From DASQHL01 sp963843685 (GTDB lineage Bacteria; Chloroflexota; Dehalococcoidia; DSTF01; JACRBR01), in assembly GCA_963843685.1 (NCBI GenBank), contig CAWJLO010000008.1, positions 1 through 64,000 of the forward strand: DNA of 64,000 nucleotides, written 5' to 3'. The first letter of the stretch is position 1. The number at the start of each line of letters is the position of its first letter. The notes under the pieces are model-generated. The model did no database searches, was not told the origin of the DNA, and was given only the letters and a program-made list of their open reading frames with translations. This document shows positions 18,953 to 28,106 of this stretch, one piece after another. A program made the translations under genes and the position numbers.

Positions 18953-20476
18953 TTAACCCAGCTGCCAGCGCCCGCCGTGCTCGGCGAACCAGCGCAGCAT
19001 CCCCCGGCGCGTCACCGGCCCTCGCGGCACCCACCGCGCCTCGTGCGTGTCGCCTTCCATGTCGATCCACGACGACTTCAGCTTGTCCACCTCGTCGCCG
19101 GCGATCCGGCACTTCTGCGCCACCGGGTCGACGCCGTACAGCCGCGCGGCGTTCAGCCCGAACACCTTCAGCTTCACCTCGTCGGTCAGCATCGGATACC
19201 CGTACTGCGCCGCAAATTGCGCATCCAGCTTGAACGTCCGGAACGCGGCGATCTGCGGCTGCGGCGAGCCCGTCCAGATGCAGTCTGTCCCCCACAGCAC
19301 GTTCTCTTCGCCGACGTACTTGAGCAGCTTCCCCAGCACGTGCGCCGCCTGCGTCGTGTCGCTCATGATGTTGCGCCAGGTCGACCCCATCTCCGCGTAG
19401 ACGTTGCGGTTAGGCTCCACACCGTTCTCCAGCAGGCTCCTCACCAGGGAGTTGACGCCCTTCTCGGCGTTCGCCGCGTCGTACGGCCCCTCGCGGGTGC
19501 CGGGGTACCAGCCCGAGTGATACACGACGAAGTTCATGTCCGGATACGCCTTCGCCACCACGCCGATGTCACGCGGCGACGCGTGCGCCACGTCGAAGCC
19601 GAACAGCGGCAGCCCTTTGTGCGCGCAGATCGTCGTCACCCCCAGCTTCCGCGCCTGCTCGATCACCGGGATGCCGAGCTCCTCGTCGTCAAGGAACCAG
19701 CCGGTGTTGCTCGGCCCGTACGGCGTGTAGATCTTCCACGCCGCCACGTCCAGCGCCTCCGCCCGCGCCTGCATCCGGTCGAGCTGCGGCTGCAGCCCGC
19801 CGACGTTCGGCACGACGACGCTGTGCAGCCGCAGCCGGCCCGCGTCCTTCGGCGACAACTCGTTGATGATGTCCCGCGTCCGCTTCATCTCGTCGAAGTT
19901 CAGCGGATCGTCGGTGTCGCTCGCCGACGGCGTGTCGGAGAGCACGGCGATGCTCGTGTCGCTCTCCATGAAGATGTCGTGCGCGTAGTAGTAGCGGCTC
20001 AGGCAGTCCAGCTTGTCCGCTTCCGTGCAGTCCGGCCGGAAGGCGCGGAAGAAGTTGGCCGTCGCCGGGCTCTCGTTCACCCACGGCCCCTGCGGGTCGA
20101 CGTGGTGAGTCTGCACGTCGAAGATGAACTCGTCGCCCAGCATCTTCTCGCACACCGCCGTTGCGTCAGCGTCGGCCGGCACGTCGTACGTCCCACCCGC
20201 CGTCACGCCGGGCGGCAGCGTCGACTTGTCCTTGTCATCGCAGCCGACGAGATTGATCGCGGCCAGCGTCACGGCGATGCCGCCCATCCCCTGCAGGAAG
20301 CGCCGCCGGTCCACGCCCTGCCGCCGGGCGATCTCCTCGCCCATCTCCAACGCCAGCGCCTCTGCCGCCCGATGTTCGCGTGTGCGCTCGCGCGGCACGA
20401 ACTCGCCATTCGACGCCTGTCCCGGCGTGAACGGCAGCACGATCGGCAGTTCGGGATCGGTCTTCTTCTCGCGCAT
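18953..20476 (-). CDS. Tat-exported lipoprotein amidohydrolase (amidohydrolase 2 family)
   Basis: 507 aa. An unusual ~70-residue N-terminal extension precedes a Tat motif and lipobox (RRRFLQGMGGIAV, then LVGC), so the mature enzyme is probably a lipoprotein outside the cytoplasmic membrane. The metal-dependent hydrolase domain has THHVDP near its start, CAHKGLPLFGFD, VYHSGWYPG and WGTDCIWTGSPQ. Amidohydrolase 2 enzymes are hydrolases or decarboxylases; the substrate is not visible. The start at ATG 20476 has GAGG six bases upstream. It is divergent from the SDR gene at 20568. Confidence 0.8.
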   Translation of the reverse strand: MREKKTDPELPIVLPFTPGQASNGEFVPRERTREHRAAEALALEMGEEIARRQGVDRRRFLQGMGGIAVTLAAINLVGCDDKDKSTLPPGVTAGGTYDVPADADATAVCEKMLGDEFIFDVQTHHVDPQGPWVNESPATANFFRAFRPDCTEADKLDCLSRYYYAHDIFMESDTSIAVLSDTPSASDTDDPLNFDEMKRTRDIINELSPKDAGRLRLHSVVVPNVGGLQPQLDRMQARAEALDVAAWKIYTPYGPSNTGWFLDDEELGIPVIEQARKLGVTTICAHKGLPLFGFDVAHASPRDIGVVAKAYPDMNFVVYHSGWYPGTREGPYDAANAEKGVNSLVRSLLENGVEPNRNVYAEMGSTWRNIMSDTTQAAHVLGKLLKYVGEENVLWGTDCIWTGSPQPQIAAFRTFKLDAQFAAQYGYPMLTDEVKLKVFGLNAARLYGVDPVAQKCRIAGDEVDKLKSSWIDMEGDTHEARWVPRGPVTRRGMLRWFAEHGGRWQLG

Positions 20477-20567
20477 CTGCGCCTCATCCCGTCTCGACGG
20501 TATCGCTTGGCCGAAGACTCCCTCGCCCATACGATACGACAATCGCGCGGAGATACGGAGGCTGATC

Positions 20568-21374
20568 GTGGGGAAGTTGGACGGCAGAGTCGCCGTGATC
20601 ACCGGCGGCGCCAGCGGCATCGGCGAAGCCACCGTGCGCCTCTTCGTGTCGGAGGGCGCGCGCGTCGTCATCGCCGACCTGCAGGACGCGAAGGGCGAGG
20701 CGCTGGCGAAAGAACTCGGGCCGAGCGCCGCCTACCAGCGCACCGACGTCACGATCGATGCGGACGTCCGCGCGGCGATCGAGCGTGCGACGCGCGAGTT
20801 CGGCCGTCTCGATTGCGTCTACAACAACGCCGGCATCACGGGCGCCGCTGGCCCGATCGACGAGATCGCCCCGGAAGCGTTCGACGCCACGATGGCCGTC
20901 CTCCTCCGCGGCGTCTTCCTCGGCATCAGGCACGCCGCGCCGATCATGAAGGCGCAGGGCTCGGGCAGCATCGTCAGCACCGCCAGCATCGCAGGGCTAC
21001 GCGCGGGCGAAGGTCCGCACGTCTACTCAGCGGCCAAGGCCGCCGTCATCCACCTCACGCGCTCCGTCGCGCTGGAGCTGGCCCCGCACGGCGTGCGCGT
21101 CAACTGCGTCTGCCCCGGCGCCATCGTCACACCGCTCGTCACCATGGGCGTGATGGAGCCGACGCCCGAGAACCTGGAGCGCATGAAGCCCGTGTTCTCG
21201 CGCTACCAGCCCCTCCCGCGCCCGGGCATGCCCGAAGACATCGCCCGTGCCGCCCTCTGGCTCGCCTCCGACGACAGCGCCTTCGTCACCGGCCACGCCC
21301 TCGTCGTCGACGGCGCCCGCACCGCCGGCGTGCCGTGGGACCAGCAGCCGGATTCGTTCAAGACCCGTGGCTGA
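20568..21374 (+). CDS. Short-chain dehydrogenase/reductase
   Basis: 268 aa. It has classical SDR features: TGGASGIGEAT cofactor loop, DLQDAKG with Asp after beta-2 (favouring NAD), YNNAGITG, catalytic Ser in STASIAG, and YSAAKAA. GTG 20568 is supported by CGGAGG eight bases upstream. The substrate is unknown. Its stop is seven bases from the convergent LLM oxidoreductase stop. Confidence 0.85.
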   Translation: MGKLDGRVAVITGGASGIGEATVRLFVSEGARVVIADLQDAKGEALAKELGPSAAYQRTDVTIDADVRAAIERATREFGRLDCVYNNAGITGAAGPIDEIAPEAFDATMAVLLRGVFLGIRHAAPIMKAQGSGSIVSTASIAGLRAGEGPHVYSAAKAAVIHLTRSVALELAPHGVRVNCVCPGAIVTPLVTMGVMEPTPENLERMKPVFSRYQPLPRPGMPEDIARAALWLASDDSAFVTGHALVVDGARTAGVPWDQQPDSFKTRG

Positions 21375-21380
21375 CTGCCG

Positions 21381-22286
21381 TCACCATCCCGAGACCGGCG
21401 CGATGATCTTCTCCCCCACCCGCGCCAGCGTCTCCGGCTTGTCGACGTCCGGCATGTTGAAGATCGGCTGATCGACGCCGAGGTCGCGCAGCTTGCGCAG
21501 CAGCTCCAGCACCTGCGCCGGCGTCTGCCACCGCCCCTCCGCCTCGTCGCGCATCATCAGTGTCAGCAGCACCGTCTTCTCGATGCGGTCGTAGTTCGTA
21601 CCCTCGCGCTGGCAGTGCCCCTTGATCACGTCCAGCAGGTGCCCGACGAAGGCCACGCCGTCGTCGTTGAGCTGCGCGCCGACGATGTTCACCGCGTCGC
21701 CGTACTTCGCGACGAAGCGCATCGTCTTCTTCTCGCCGCGCCCCCCGATCAGGATCGGCGGGTGCGGCCGCGAGACCGGCTTCGGCACGCATACGGTCTC
21801 CTCCAGCTCGTAGTGCTTGCCGGCGAAGGAGCCGTTGTCGTCGCTCCACATCTGCTTGGCGATGCGGAGCGCGTCCTCCAGCCGCTCGAAGCGCTCCTTC
21901 AGCGGCGGGAACGGCACGCCCAGCCCCTTGTGCTCGCGCTCGAACCACGCCGCGCCGATCCCCAGGTACGCCCGCCCGCCCGACAGCACGTCCAGCGTCG
22001 TCGCCGTCTTCACCAGCACGCCCGGGTGCCTGTACGTCACGCCCGTCACCATCGTCCCCAGCTTGATCCGCGACGTGTGCGCCGCCGCGAACGACAGCGC
22101 GCTGTACCCCTCCAGCATGTCGGCGTCGATCGGCCCCAGGCCGGGCAGCTGGAAGAAGTGGTCCATCACCCAGAAGCTGGCGAAGCCGCCGTCCTCCGCC
22201 CTTTTCGCCACGCCGGCGAATGTCTCGCCCAGCTTCTCGGGGCCGCCCGGCCAGGTGAAATACGGGACCTGCAGTCCGACCTTCAT
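21381..22286 (-). CDS. LLM-class F420- or flavin-dependent oxidoreductase
   Basis: 301 aa luciferase-like TIM barrel. KVGLQVPYF at the start, FWVMDHFFQLPG, LGTMVTGVTYRHPG and GRAYLGIGAAWFE are typical of the F420-dependent subgroup of actinobacteria and Chloroflexota. The cofactor is inferred from these motifs. The second Met (22286) is taken as start; an in-frame Met three codons upstream is possible. It is divergent from the succinate dehydrogenase operon. Confidence 0.8.
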   Translation of the reverse strand: MKVGLQVPYFTWPGGPEKLGETFAGVAKRAEDGGFASFWVMDHFFQLPGLGPIDADMLEGYSALSFAAAHTSRIKLGTMVTGVTYRHPGVLVKTATTLDVLSGGRAYLGIGAAWFEREHKGLGVPFPPLKERFERLEDALRIAKQMWSDDNGSFAGKHYELEETVCVPKPVSRPHPPILIGGRGEKKTMRFVAKYGDAVNIVGAQLNDDGVAFVGHLLDVIKGHCQREGTNYDRIEKTVLLTLMMRDEAEGRWQTPAQVLELLRKLRDLGVDQPIFNMPDVDKPETLARVGEKIIAPVSGW

Positions 22287-22587
22287 CGCTCTCAAACTCC
22301 GTGACTATTCACAATTCCCAGCGTCGTTATCGCGCGATCCATCGTACAGCGGTGCATCTCGTCACGCGATTCGCTTGAGCCAGCCGAATGCTCGTGTTAG
22401 GGTGCCGATGCCTCAGGAGGGGGGATGCCCGATTCGTTCCCACGCCCCCGCAACCGTCCCTGCCCGAGTCTCCCACACCACGTCGCGCGAGACTCGCAGG
22501 GTTCGATCATCGATACCCCGCCGGCCACCGGCGTGATCCCGACCCAAAGCCCGTATCGGCATACGAGAAGGAAGGTGTAGACGACCC
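22287..22587. other. Divergent intergenic region upstream of sdhA
   Basis: This 301-base region separates the LLM oxidoreductase and sdhA starts. It holds the putative sdh promoter annotated separately. No supported small gene or riboswitch was recognised. Confidence 0.4.
22375..22403 (+). promoter_or_regulatory. Putative promoter of the sdhABE operon
   Basis: A TTGAGC element (22375-22380), a 17-base spacer and TAGGGT (22398-22403) match sigma-70-type spacing, though the -10 is not ideal. It would give a leader of roughly 180 bases before the sdhA ATG. Confidence 0.35.
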
Positions 22588-24288
22588 ATGGCTGTCTACG
22601 AGCACGACGTCCTCGTCATCGGCGGCGGTCTCGCCGGGATGCGCGCCGCCATTACGGCCCAGCAGATGGGCGCGGACGTCGCGATGATCTCCAAGGTCCA
22701 CCCGGTAAGGTCCCACTCCAACGCCGCGCAGGGCGGCATCAACGGCCCCGGCGTCGGTGAGGACGGCGGCCCCTGGGAGGAGCACGCCTTCGAGACGACG
22801 AAGGCCTCCGACTACCTCGGCGACCAGGACGCCATCGAGATCCTGTCGAAGGAGGGCGGCCGCGAGGTGCTCCAGGCCGAGCACTGGGGCGTCGTCTTCA
22901 GCCGCAAGCCGGACGGCCACATGGCCGTGCGCCGTTTCGGCGGCATGGGCAAGGCGCGCACCTTCTTCGTCGGCGCCATCACGGGCCAGGCGATCCTGCA
23001 CGTCCTCTACGAGCAGCTGATGCACCCCAGCGTCTACCAGGCGCTCCGCAACTACGAGGAGTGGTTCGTCACCAGCCTCATCGTCGATGACGGCCAGTGC
23101 CGCGGCTGCGTGGCGATGAACATCCGCACCGGCGAGCTGCACGCCATCACGGCCAAGGCGACCGTCATCGCTACGGGCGGCCTCGGCCGCGTCTACGAAC
23201 CTTCTACCAATGCGCTGATCTGCACCGGCGACGGCATCTCCCTCGCCTATCGCGCCGGCGCCCCGATCATGGACATGGAGATGGTCCAGATCCATCCCAC
23301 GACCCTGAAGGGCTCCGGCGTCCTCATCACGGAGGGCGCGCGCGGCGAAGGTGCCTACCTCCTGAACAAGGACGGCGACCGCTTCATGGAGAAGTACGCG
23401 CCGAGCATGATGGAGCTCGCCTCGCGCGACGTCGTCTCCCGCGCCGAGCAGACGGAGCTGGACGAAGGCCGCGGCGTCGACGGCTGCGTCTACCTCGACA
23501 TGCGCCACCTCGGCGAACAGCTCATCAAGGAGCGCCTGGAGGAGATCTACGAGATCGCCCGCGACCTTGTGAACATCGACATCACGAAGGAGCTGCTGCC
23601 CATCCTCCCCGGCGTCCACTACATCATGGGCGGCGTCAAGACGGATATCGACGGCCTGACGCCCATGCCGGGCCTCTACTCCGCCGGCGAGGCCGCGTGC
23701 GTGAGCGTCCACGGCGCGAATCGCGTCGGCGCCAACTCACTGCTCGACACGCTCGTCTTCGGCCGGCGCGCCGCCGAGCACGCCGTGCCGTGGCTCCAGG
23801 GCAAGAAGTTCAAGCCGGTGCCCGAGAGCGTCGTCGAGAAGGACCGCAAGATGGTCCGCGACATCCTCGACCGGCCGCAGAGCGGCGAGCGCGTCGCCAA
23901 GATCCGCCGCGACATGGGAGAGACGATGAGCGCGAACGTCGGCCTCTTCCGCACGCCGGAGCGTCTCACGAAGCAGCTCGAGAACCTCAAGGGCATCCGC
24001 GAGCGCTACGAGAAGGTCGGCGTCGAGGATAAGGGCAAGGTCTTCAACACGGACCTGCTCTTCCACATCGAGCTCGGCTACATGATCGACTGCGCGGAGA
24101 TGATCACCAAGAGCGCCCTCGAGCGGAAAGAGAGCCGCGGCGCCCATACGCGCCTCGACTTCCCCAAGCGGGACGACGAGAACTGGCTCAAGCACATCGT
24201 GCTGACGAAGCAACCGGACGGCAGCGAGAAGATGTCGTACCTGCCGGTGACCATCACCCAATTCCAGCCGCAGGAACGGAAGTATTAG
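22588..24288 (+). CDS. sdhA: Succinate dehydrogenase/fumarate reductase flavoprotein subunit
   Basis: 566 aa. An N-terminal FAD-binding dinucleotide fold (VIGGGLAGMRAA), the covalent-FAD His region (RSHSNAAQGGI), substrate/catalytic motifs (HPTTLKGSGVLITEGARGEG) and the C-terminal helical domain are all present at the usual length. It oxidises succinate to fumarate, or the reverse, in the TCA cycle. It is the first gene of sdhA-sdhB-sdhE-like. A purine-rich AAGGAAGG lies upstream of the ATG. Confidence 0.92.
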   Translation: MAVYEHDVLVIGGGLAGMRAAITAQQMGADVAMISKVHPVRSHSNAAQGGINGPGVGEDGGPWEEHAFETTKASDYLGDQDAIEILSKEGGREVLQAEHWGVVFSRKPDGHMAVRRFGGMGKARTFFVGAITGQAILHVLYEQLMHPSVYQALRNYEEWFVTSLIVDDGQCRGCVAMNIRTGELHAITAKATVIATGGLGRVYEPSTNALICTGDGISLAYRAGAPIMDMEMVQIHPTTLKGSGVLITEGARGEGAYLLNKDGDRFMEKYAPSMMELASRDVVSRAEQTELDEGRGVDGCVYLDMRHLGEQLIKERLEEIYEIARDLVNIDITKELLPILPGVHYIMGGVKTDIDGLTPMPGLYSAGEAACVSVHGANRVGANSLLDTLVFGRRAAEHAVPWLQGKKFKPVPESVVEKDRKMVRDILDRPQSGERVAKIRRDMGETMSANVGLFRTPERLTKQLENLKGIRERYEKVGVEDKGKVFNTDLLFHIELGYMIDCAEMITKSALERKESRGAHTRLDFPKRDDENWLKHIVLTKQPDGSEKMSYLPVTITQFQPQERKY

Positions 24289-24333
24289 TGCAGACCGTCG
24301 ATCGCCCCGACATCAGTGACAGCTCCCGCCCCC

Positions 24334-24434
24334 GCACGCGGAGTGCAGGGGCGCAGCGCCCTGCCGGGGGGTATGCGGCGTGCCGCCCCACCAACTTCAA
24401 CTTGAGGGCGGAGCAGCGCACCGGGATGCGCAGC
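24334..24434 (+). repeat. Hairpin repeat, copy 1
   Basis: A 101-base unit containing GCAGGGGCGCAGCGCCCTGC (near-perfect hairpin), a second hairpin GCGGCGTGCCGC, and ACCAACTTCAACTTGAGGGC. It is almost identical to copy 2 at 24511-24610. One base pair of the second hairpin is changed on both sides between copies, which suggests that pairing is maintained. Confidence 0.8.
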
Positions 24435-24510
24435 TCCCGCGACATCCGCCCCACGGCTCGTATCCCCCGCGCGCTGGACAGCCGAGAACTCCGCGATACC
24501 TCCCGACCGC

Positions 24511-24610
24511 GCACGCGGAGTGCAGGGGCGCAGCGCCCTGCCGGGGGGCATGGGGGGTGTCCCCCCACCAACTTCAACTTGAGGGCGGAGCAGCCCAAAG
24601 GGATGCGCAG
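24511..24610 (+). repeat. Hairpin repeat, copy 2
   Basis: Second copy of the unit at 24334-24434, about 177 bases downstream, in the same orientation. Here the second hairpin reads GGGGGGTGTCCCCCC instead of GCGGCGTGCCGC. The copies fill most of the 373-base sdhA-sdhB gap. Confidence 0.8.
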
Positions 24611-24661
24611 CCCGAACCGCACATCGCCATTGGCGACCAGCGTCTAGCGCGGAGCGTTGAT

Positions 24662-25666
24662 ATGAAAGTCAAACTCAAGGTCAAGCGCACCGACCCCGAA
24701 TCGGGGCAGAGCAGCTACAGCCAGTACCAGATCGACGCGCCCGAAAGCACCACCCTCCTCGATGCACTCATCAACGTCCGCGAGTACGAGGACGGCACGC
24801 TCGCCCTCCGCTGCTCCTGCCGAAGCGCCATCTGCGGCTCCTGCGCCATGCGCGTCGACGGCCGCGCCCGCCTCGCCTGCCGCGCCAAGGTCATCGCCAT
24901 CACCGGCGGCGACGAGAGCCACGAGATCACCGTCGAGCCGATGGGCAACATGCCCGTGATCAAGGACCTCGTGATCGACCAGTCCCTCTTCTGGGAGAAG
25001 ATCCGCAAGGTCGATCCGTATCTCCAGCCGACCGGCCCCGAGCCGGTGGACGAGTACCGCGTCCCGAACGAGAACATGATCGACCTCACGCACACGATGA
25101 ACTGCATCATGTGCGGCGCCTGCGTCAGCGACTGCACAGTGCTGGAAGTCGACAAGAACTTTACGGCGCCGGCCGCGCTCGCCAAGGCTTACCGCTTCGC
25201 CGCCGACCCCCGCGACGGCCACGCGCAGGAGCGCCTCGAGAAGCTCAGCGAGTACAGCGGCATCTGGGACTGCACTCGCTGCAACATGTGCGTGGAGGTC
25301 TGCCCGAAGGGCGTCGCCCCCATGAACCGCATCCTGCAGCTGCGCGAGATGGCCATCGAGCACGGCATCACGAACAACGCCGGCTCCCGCCACACCAACA
25401 TCTTCACGAAGTCGATCACCGACGGCGGCCGCCTCAACGAGATCTGGATGGTGCCGGGCTCCGTCGGCATGATGAACGTGCCGCGCATGATGGCCGAGAT
25501 GCCGGGCGCGTTGAAGATGGCGCGCGCCGGGAAGCTGCCGTTCTCGCAGGTGATACCGCCGGGCTTCCCCGGCTCGCACAAGATGAGTGGCATGGACCGC
25601 GTGCGGAACATCGTGCGCAAGGCGGGGACGTTGAAGGAGCCGAAGCCGGAGGTAACCGAAGAATGA
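24662..25666 (+). CDS. sdhB: Succinate dehydrogenase/fumarate reductase iron-sulfur subunit
   Basis: 334 aa. The N-terminal 2Fe-2S domain has CSCRSAICGSCAMRVDG and a later Cys (RLAC). The C-terminal ferredoxin-like part has CIMCGACVSDC and CTRCNMCVEVCPKG for further clusters. It is longer than the usual ~240 aa SdhB, with a C-terminal extension after the last cluster. ATG 24662 has GGAG eight bases upstream. The stop overlaps the next start (ATGA). It transfers electrons from SdhA to the SdhE-like subunit. Confidence 0.9.
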   Translation: MKVKLKVKRTDPESGQSSYSQYQIDAPESTTLLDALINVREYEDGTLALRCSCRSAICGSCAMRVDGRARLACRAKVIAITGGDESHEITVEPMGNMPVIKDLVIDQSLFWEKIRKVDPYLQPTGPEPVDEYRVPNENMIDLTHTMNCIMCGACVSDCTVLEVDKNFTAPAALAKAYRFAADPRDGHAQERLEKLSEYSGIWDCTRCNMCVEVCPKGVAPMNRILQLREMAIEHGITNNAGSRHTNIFTKSITDGGRLNEIWMVPGSVGMMNVPRMMAEMPGALKMARAGKLPFSQVIPPGFPGSHKMSGMDRVRNIVRKAGTLKEPKPEVTEE

Positions 25667-26562
25667 GCGAGCTGAAGTACGCGTTCTGGCCCGGCTGTGT
25701 CTCGAAGGGCGCCGCCCCCGAGCTGTATCAGTCCACCAACATCGTCGCGAAGGCGATGGGCATCGAACTGGTCGAGCTCGACCAGGCCGCCTGCACCGGC
25801 GCCGGCGTCATCCAGGAGCAGAACCCGGAGCTGGCCGACGCGCTCAACGCGCGCACCTTCGCCATGGCCCAGCAGCTCGGCCTGCCGCTGATGAACATCT
25901 GCTCGACCTGCCAGGGCATCGAGAGCATGGTCCAGGACAAGCTCACCAAGCGCCCCGAGTACCTCGAGAAGGTGAACGCCATCCTCGCCGAGGAGGGGCT
26001 CCACTACACCCCCGGCCTGGCGATCAAGAACTTCCTCTGGATCCTCGTCGAGGACTTCGGCCTCGACCGCCTGAAGAAGATGGTGAAGCGCCCGCTGTCC
26101 GGCCTCCGCGTCGGCCCGTTCTACGGCTGCTACATCCTTCGCCCGAGCGAGATCCTCGGCAAGAGCGAGCACCCCGACCGCGACAAGTACCTGGAGATGG
26201 TGATCGAGGCCGTCGGCGCCACCGTCGTCGACTACGAGGGCGCGAAGAAGTGCTGCGGCTTCCCCATCCTCACCATCAACCGCGAGAACTCGCTGAAGCA
26301 GGCCGGCAACCACATCCACGAGGCGCAGGATCTCGGCGCCGACGCGCTCGTCTCGCCCTGCCCGCTCTGCCACCTCAACCTCGACGCGCAGCAGCCTGCC
26401 GCGAAGCAGGTGACCAAGCACGAGATCGACCTGCCCATCCTGCACCTGCCGCAGCTCATCGGCCTCGCCATCGGCATCGAGCCCAAGGTCATGCGCCTCG
26501 ACCACCACGTCGTCTCGACGAAGAAGCTGCTCGCCAAGCTCCAGCAGCCCGCCGCGGTGTAG
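25663..26562 (+). CDS. SdhE/HdrB-type CCG-domain subunit of succinate dehydrogenase
   Basis: 299 aa, beginning with an ATGA overlap with sdhB. It has two cysteine-rich CCG domains. The first is partly degenerate (WPGCVSKGA, AACTGAG, ICSTC). The second is complete (YGCYILRP, KKCCGFP, SPCPLC). Such proteins (SdhE of Sulfolobus-type and MfrE of Campylobacter-type complexes) replace the membrane anchors SdhC/SdhD and probably link to quinone. No membrane helices are visible, so attachment would be peripheral. This is not the small FAD-assembly factor also named SdhE. Confidence 0.85.
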   Translation: MSELKYAFWPGCVSKGAAPELYQSTNIVAKAMGIELVELDQAACTGAGVIQEQNPELADALNARTFAMAQQLGLPLMNICSTCQGIESMVQDKLTKRPEYLEKVNAILAEEGLHYTPGLAIKNFLWILVEDFGLDRLKKMVKRPLSGLRVGPFYGCYILRPSEILGKSEHPDRDKYLEMVIEAVGATVVDYEGAKKCCGFPILTINRENSLKQAGNHIHEAQDLGADALVSPCPLCHLNLDAQQPAAKQVTKHEIDLPILHLPQLIGLAIGIEPKVMRLDHHVVSTKKLLAKLQQPAAV

Positions 26563-26631
26563 CACCGTCGCTCCCGACTCGACTGAGGAGACGCCTTTTG
26601 CGCGCGCTCACTCTCGCGTCGACAATGCGAC

Positions 26632-27390
26632 GTGACTGAACGCCGCCCCGCGAAGAAGCAGCGCCTCGACCTCGCCCTCGTCGACCGCAACATCGCCCCC
26701 TCACGCGAGAAGGCCCGCGCCTACATCCTCGCCGGCGACGTGGAGGTCGACGGACGCACGGAGACCCGCGCCGGCGCGCTCGTCTCGCCCGAATCGACCA
26801 TCGCACTCGCCCAGCCCGCGCGCTTCGTCAGCCGCGGCGGCGAGAAGCTCGACCATGCGCTCGCCCACTTCGCCATCGACGTCACCGGCCTCATCGCCAT
26901 GGACGTCGGCGCGTCCACCGGCGGCTTCACCGACTGCCTGCTCCAGCGCGGCGCCGCCCGCGTCTACGCCGTCGACGTCGGCTACGGCCAGCTCGACCTC
27001 CGCCTCCGCAACGACCCGCGCGTCGTCGTCATGGAGCGCACCAACGCCCGCGACCTGGCGTCCCTCCCCGAGCAACCGGACGTCGCCACCGTCGACGCCT
27101 CCTTCATCTCGCTGACGAAGGTGCTGCCGGCCGTCGCGCGCGTCCTCCGCCCCGGCGCCGACGTCGTCGCGCTCGTGAAGCCGCAGTTCGAGGCCGGGAA
27201 GCACGAGGTGAAGCGCGGCGGCGTCGTCCGCGACCCCCTCGTCCACGCCAGCGTCATAGGCCGCGTCGCCTGGTGGTGCGTGAACAACGGTCTGCGCATC
27301 CGCGGCGTCAGCATGTCGCCGCTGCTCGGCCCGGCCGGCAACCGTGAGTTCTTCCTCTGGCTTCGGGTACCCTCCCCGGAGACGACATGA
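26632..27390 (+). CDS. tlyA: TlyA-family rRNA 2'-O-methyltransferase
   Basis: 252 aa. An S4 RNA-binding domain at the N-terminus (RLDLALVDRNIAPSREKARA) is followed by an FtsJ/RrmJ-like SAM-dependent methyltransferase (DVGASTGGFTDCLLQRGA, VDVGYGQLD, VKPQFEAG). TlyA methylates cytidines of 16S/23S rRNA. GTG 26632 is the start, with a GACAAT -10-like hexamer just upstream that would suit a leaderless transcript. The stop overlaps the next gene's ATG. Confidence 0.88.
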   Translation: MTERRPAKKQRLDLALVDRNIAPSREKARAYILAGDVEVDGRTETRAGALVSPESTIALAQPARFVSRGGEKLDHALAHFAIDVTGLIAMDVGASTGGFTDCLLQRGAARVYAVDVGYGQLDLRLRNDPRVVVMERTNARDLASLPEQPDVATVDASFISLTKVLPAVARVLRPGADVVALVKPQFEAGKHEVKRGGVVRDPLVHASVIGRVAWWCVNNGLRIRGVSMSPLLGPAGNREFFLWLRVPSPETT

Positions 27391-28083
27391 AAACCTACGA
27401 CCTCTACCTCGACTCCGGCCCAAAGCGAAAGAAGACGTTCGTGCACGTCCCCGCAGCTCACCGGCTGCATCGCGCGCGGCGCCACGACCGACGAGGCCAT
27501 CGAGCACGCCCCCGACGCCATCCGCGCCTTCCTCCGCTTCCTTGCCCGCAACGGAGAGCCCGTCGATGCCGATGCGAAGTTCGCCGTCCGCATCGCCGAG
27601 CACGCCACGGCCGGCCAGATGCCCGGCGAGGGCATCGGCTTCCTCCCCACCGACGCAAAGCCGCTGACACCGCGCGAGAGCGACGCGCTCATGCAACGTC
27701 TCGCCGCCATCCACACCGGACTGCGCGCCCTCACCGCTGATCTCACGCCGAAGCAGCTCGCCACCGCACCGCCCAAGGGCCGCCCGATCGGCCGCATCCT
27801 CGCCCACATCTGCGGCGCCGAAGGTGGCTACCTCCGAGGAGTCACAGGTGCGTCCCGCCTGGCGCGTGAGGTCGACGAGGGCAAGGTCGACCCACACGAC
27901 GCGCTCGACCGCCTCTTCCAGATGGAGCAGGAGCGCCTCGGCGCGATGTCGAAGGCCGAACGCGCGGACGTCATCATGCGCGGCCAGATGCCGTGGAGCG
28001 CCCGCTCCGCCGTCCGCCGCATGCTCGAGCACGCCTGGGAACACTACGTCGAGATCGCGGAGCGGCTGGGCCGCGGGCCATGA
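27387..28083 (+). CDS. HicB-like/DinB-like fusion protein (frameshifted)
   Basis: The start ATG overlaps the tlyA stop. Frame one gives MKTYDLYLDSGPKRKKTFVHVP. After a one-base shift in the C-run 27449-27452, the next frame continues with QLTGCIARGATTDEAIEHA. This is a HicB-type antitoxin-like fold (about 1-65), followed by a linker and a DinB/YfiT-like four-helix domain (about 100-230) with a conserved His (ILAHICGAEGGYL). Removing one C restores a 232-codon gene. No HicA toxin is adjacent, so a toxin-antitoxin role is unlikely. The function is unknown, possibly a metal-dependent thiol-transferase-like protein. Confidence 0.65.
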
Positions 28084-28106
28084 GCCGGTGCCGCCCTCTC
28101 ACCTCC

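Noticed and set aside
27387..28083. A HicBA toxin-antitoxin locus
   Set aside because: Only a HicB-like domain fused to DinB is present and no small HicA-like gene lies on either side.
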